Assembly (NCBI GenBank): GCA_017134815.1
Contig: CP071032.1
Span: forward strand, 2,662,001 to 2,726,000
DNA length: 64,000 nucleotides
Reading direction: 5' to 3'
From: Lentisphaerota bacterium
GTDB taxonomy: Bacteria > Verrucomicrobiota > Lentisphaeria > Victivallales > Victivallaceae
In this document: piece after piece, positions 62,884 to 64,000 of the stretch
Position numbering within the stretch: the first letter of the stretch is position 1
How the letters are laid out: every line of letters begins with the position of its first letter
Notes under the pieces: model-generated
Database searches by the model: none
The model's input: only the letters and a program-made list of their open reading frames with translations
What the model was told of the DNA's origin: nothing
Position numbers and translations under genes: made by a program

Positions 62884-63879
62884 ATGAATTTAAGAGTTAA
62901 TTTTATTTGGGTAGGTTCTGAGATTACCAAAGAGATCAACTTTCTGCTGGTCAGCAAGATTCTGCTTATCAACAGCTTTTTTATACGGAGCGGGTATCAG
63001 ATTCAATATACATTATGGGTGGACAGGCCTTATAATGCCCATAAGATTATTATGGGTCTAAGGAGGTACTCCTACAGGGAGTTTGACATTCAAATCCGTC
63101 ATGTGGAAGAACTTTTCAATCTGGTTGAAAATGACGATGAAATACGGGAAGTTAACTTGAGCAAGAGATATATCCGCTATTTTTTTATGGACAAATCGGG
63201 ATGCATCGCTACCTGCAATGGCTCCAGTCTTTCACGCGGCATAATCAGCGGCAGCTGCAGCCCGCTGGACAAGTACAAATATATTCCTGCAGTTGCGGCA
63301 GATGTGATCAAGGCCTTGACCGGATATTATTACCCGGGGTTGTATATTGACCTGGGGCTGGCTTACAATACTTCAAGGCTGGCTGATTTCAGCGATATAA
63401 TGCATTTCAACCGCATTTTTAAGACGGATGTATATTTTGCTGCCACCCAGAGGGAAATCTGGACTTTTGATTATCAGATAATTTACACGACTTTCAGCCA
63501 TGAATGCAGAGCTGTTTTCAAAAGAATCCTGCAAAACTATACAGATGCCGGTTTGTACTTTTCAGGAGAGCCGGTGTCACACCGGGAAAAAGAATTTTTC
63601 TATACTAACAGAATGAATAATAACCCTGTCACCCGGGGGCTGTCAGATACAATATCAATATGGGATCCTGCCTTTAAGCAAAGCCGGAATTTATATTCAA
63701 GGCAGGGCATTAAAAAGCAGCACGTCATTCCACTTTCAGTGAATTCCTGTTTTGGAAGTATCGGTTATTTGTGCTATAAGGATCGAGACCATTCAGTAAT
63801 TGCTGACTATAAAAAGACAATATCAGACAATGAACTGCTGGAAAGCGCCAGGGCTAAATTTGCGAGGCTGCGGCTTTGA
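62884..63879 (+). CDS. Putative TcdA/TcdB-like glycosyltransferase
   Basis: A 331-residue cytoplasmic protein. The start LRVNFIWVGSEITKEINFLL followed by YQIQYTLWVDRPY is the opening of large-clostridial-toxin-type glycosyltransferases and related 'Gly_transf_sug' proteins (IHFIW.G ... Y...W.D). The donor-site block is AVAADVIKALTGYYYPGLYIDLG; in the family this reads SD..R...L...GG.Y.D.D, so Arg and the second Asp of the DxD motif are not conserved. It could be diverged in substrate or inactive. The ATG at 62884 suits AAAGAG better than the ATG at 62875. No toxin domains follow; it may modify a surface glycan. It ends 121 bases before the window edge. Confidence 0.62.
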   Translation: MNLRVNFIWVGSEITKEINFLLVSKILLINSFFIRSGYQIQYTLWVDRPYNAHKIIMGLRRYSYREFDIQIRHVEELFNLVENDDEIREVNLSKRYIRYFFMDKSGCIATCNGSSLSRGIISGSCSPLDKYKYIPAVAADVIKALTGYYYPGLYIDLGLAYNTSRLADFSDIMHFNRIFKTDVYFAATQREIWTFDYQIIYTTFSHECRAVFKRILQNYTDAGLYFSGEPVSHREKEFFYTNRMNNNPVTRGLSDTISIWDPAFKQSRNLYSRQGIKKQHVIPLSVNSCFGSIGYLCYKDRDHSVIADYKKTISDNELLESARAKFARLRL

Positions 63880-64000
63880 ACTGCTTGTATGAGGGAATAT
63901 CATTAAATATACTTTTCCAGTGCATGGCGCAGTCTTTTTAGGCAGACTTACCAGTAAAAAATGATAATTTTCATACAAAACTCTGGCGAGGGGCAAGTCA

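Overview
The window looks like a chromosomal segment of a Gram-negative, probably anaerobic bacterium. lpxB, an intermembrane lipid-bridge operon (ydbH-ynbE-ydbL type), many secreted proteins and lipoproteins, an O-antigen-ligase-like protein and a one-piece tmRNA all imply a diderm cell. A glycyl radical enzyme with its activase and a fermentative acyl-CoA gene cluster imply anaerobic life. Flavour and base composition (AT-rich, roughly 40% GC by eye) suggest the PVC superphylum, perhaps Lentisphaerota, but no gene here fixes the phylum.

Layout. (1) 0.5-8.6 kb, minus strand: a seven-gene operon, phaA-phaB-acs-ptb-buk-adc-bdhA. Together it encodes thiolase, acetoacetyl-CoA reductase, an acetyl-CoA synthetase with an extra N-terminal domain, phosphotransbutyrylase, butyrate kinase, acetoacetate decarboxylase and 3-hydroxybutyrate dehydrogenase. 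No CoA-transferase and no crotonase or butyryl-CoA dehydrogenase are present, so the natural reading is an ATP-yielding route from acetyl-CoA to 3-hydroxybutyrate, acetoacetate and acetone. (2) 9.5-22.9 kb: a group II PLP decarboxylase, a secreted orphan protein (family A), a multi-PAS/XRE regulator, a sugar porter, a glycyl radical enzyme of unusual active-site sequence with its activase, a methyltransferase, a PEP mutase/isocitrate lyase-family enzyme and an isochorismatase-fold hydrolase. (3) 23-35.3 kb: an accessory region with a C39-like cysteine peptidase candidate, GNAT genes (one broken), a secreted orphan protein (family B), and an Rhs/YD-repeat polymorphic toxin locus. That locus holds one intact toxin with its probable membrane immunity protein, a second truncated tip with its own immunity-like protein, an orphan copy of the Rhs core end (about 509 bp, essentially identical) and a remote remnant of the first immunity gene. 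(4) 35.5-46.2 kb: a TPR / alpha-beta hydrolase / O-antigen-ligase-like operon, ssrA, a 5'-3' exonuclease, lpxB, a pair of single-pass membrane proteins and tRNA-Pro. (5) 46.5-59.2 kb: further accessory genes, namely a fasciclin protein, a DUF3541-like protein, an M14 peptidase, second copies of orphan families A and B, a Cas2-fold SinR-like protein, a permuted-papain-fold protein and a GH64-like secreted protein. (6) 59.4-63.9 kb: the ydbH-ynbE-ydbL operon and a TcdA/TcdB-like glycosyltransferase candidate.

Three things stand out. The acetone/3-hydroxybutyrate operon uses Ptb-Buk instead of a CoA-transferase. The Rhs locus preserves fresh traces of tip and immunity exchange, and its tip looks like a circularly permuted papain-fold enzyme. 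Two families of secreted proteins that I cannot name each occur twice in 64 kb. No CRISPR array, complete insertion sequence or prophage was seen.
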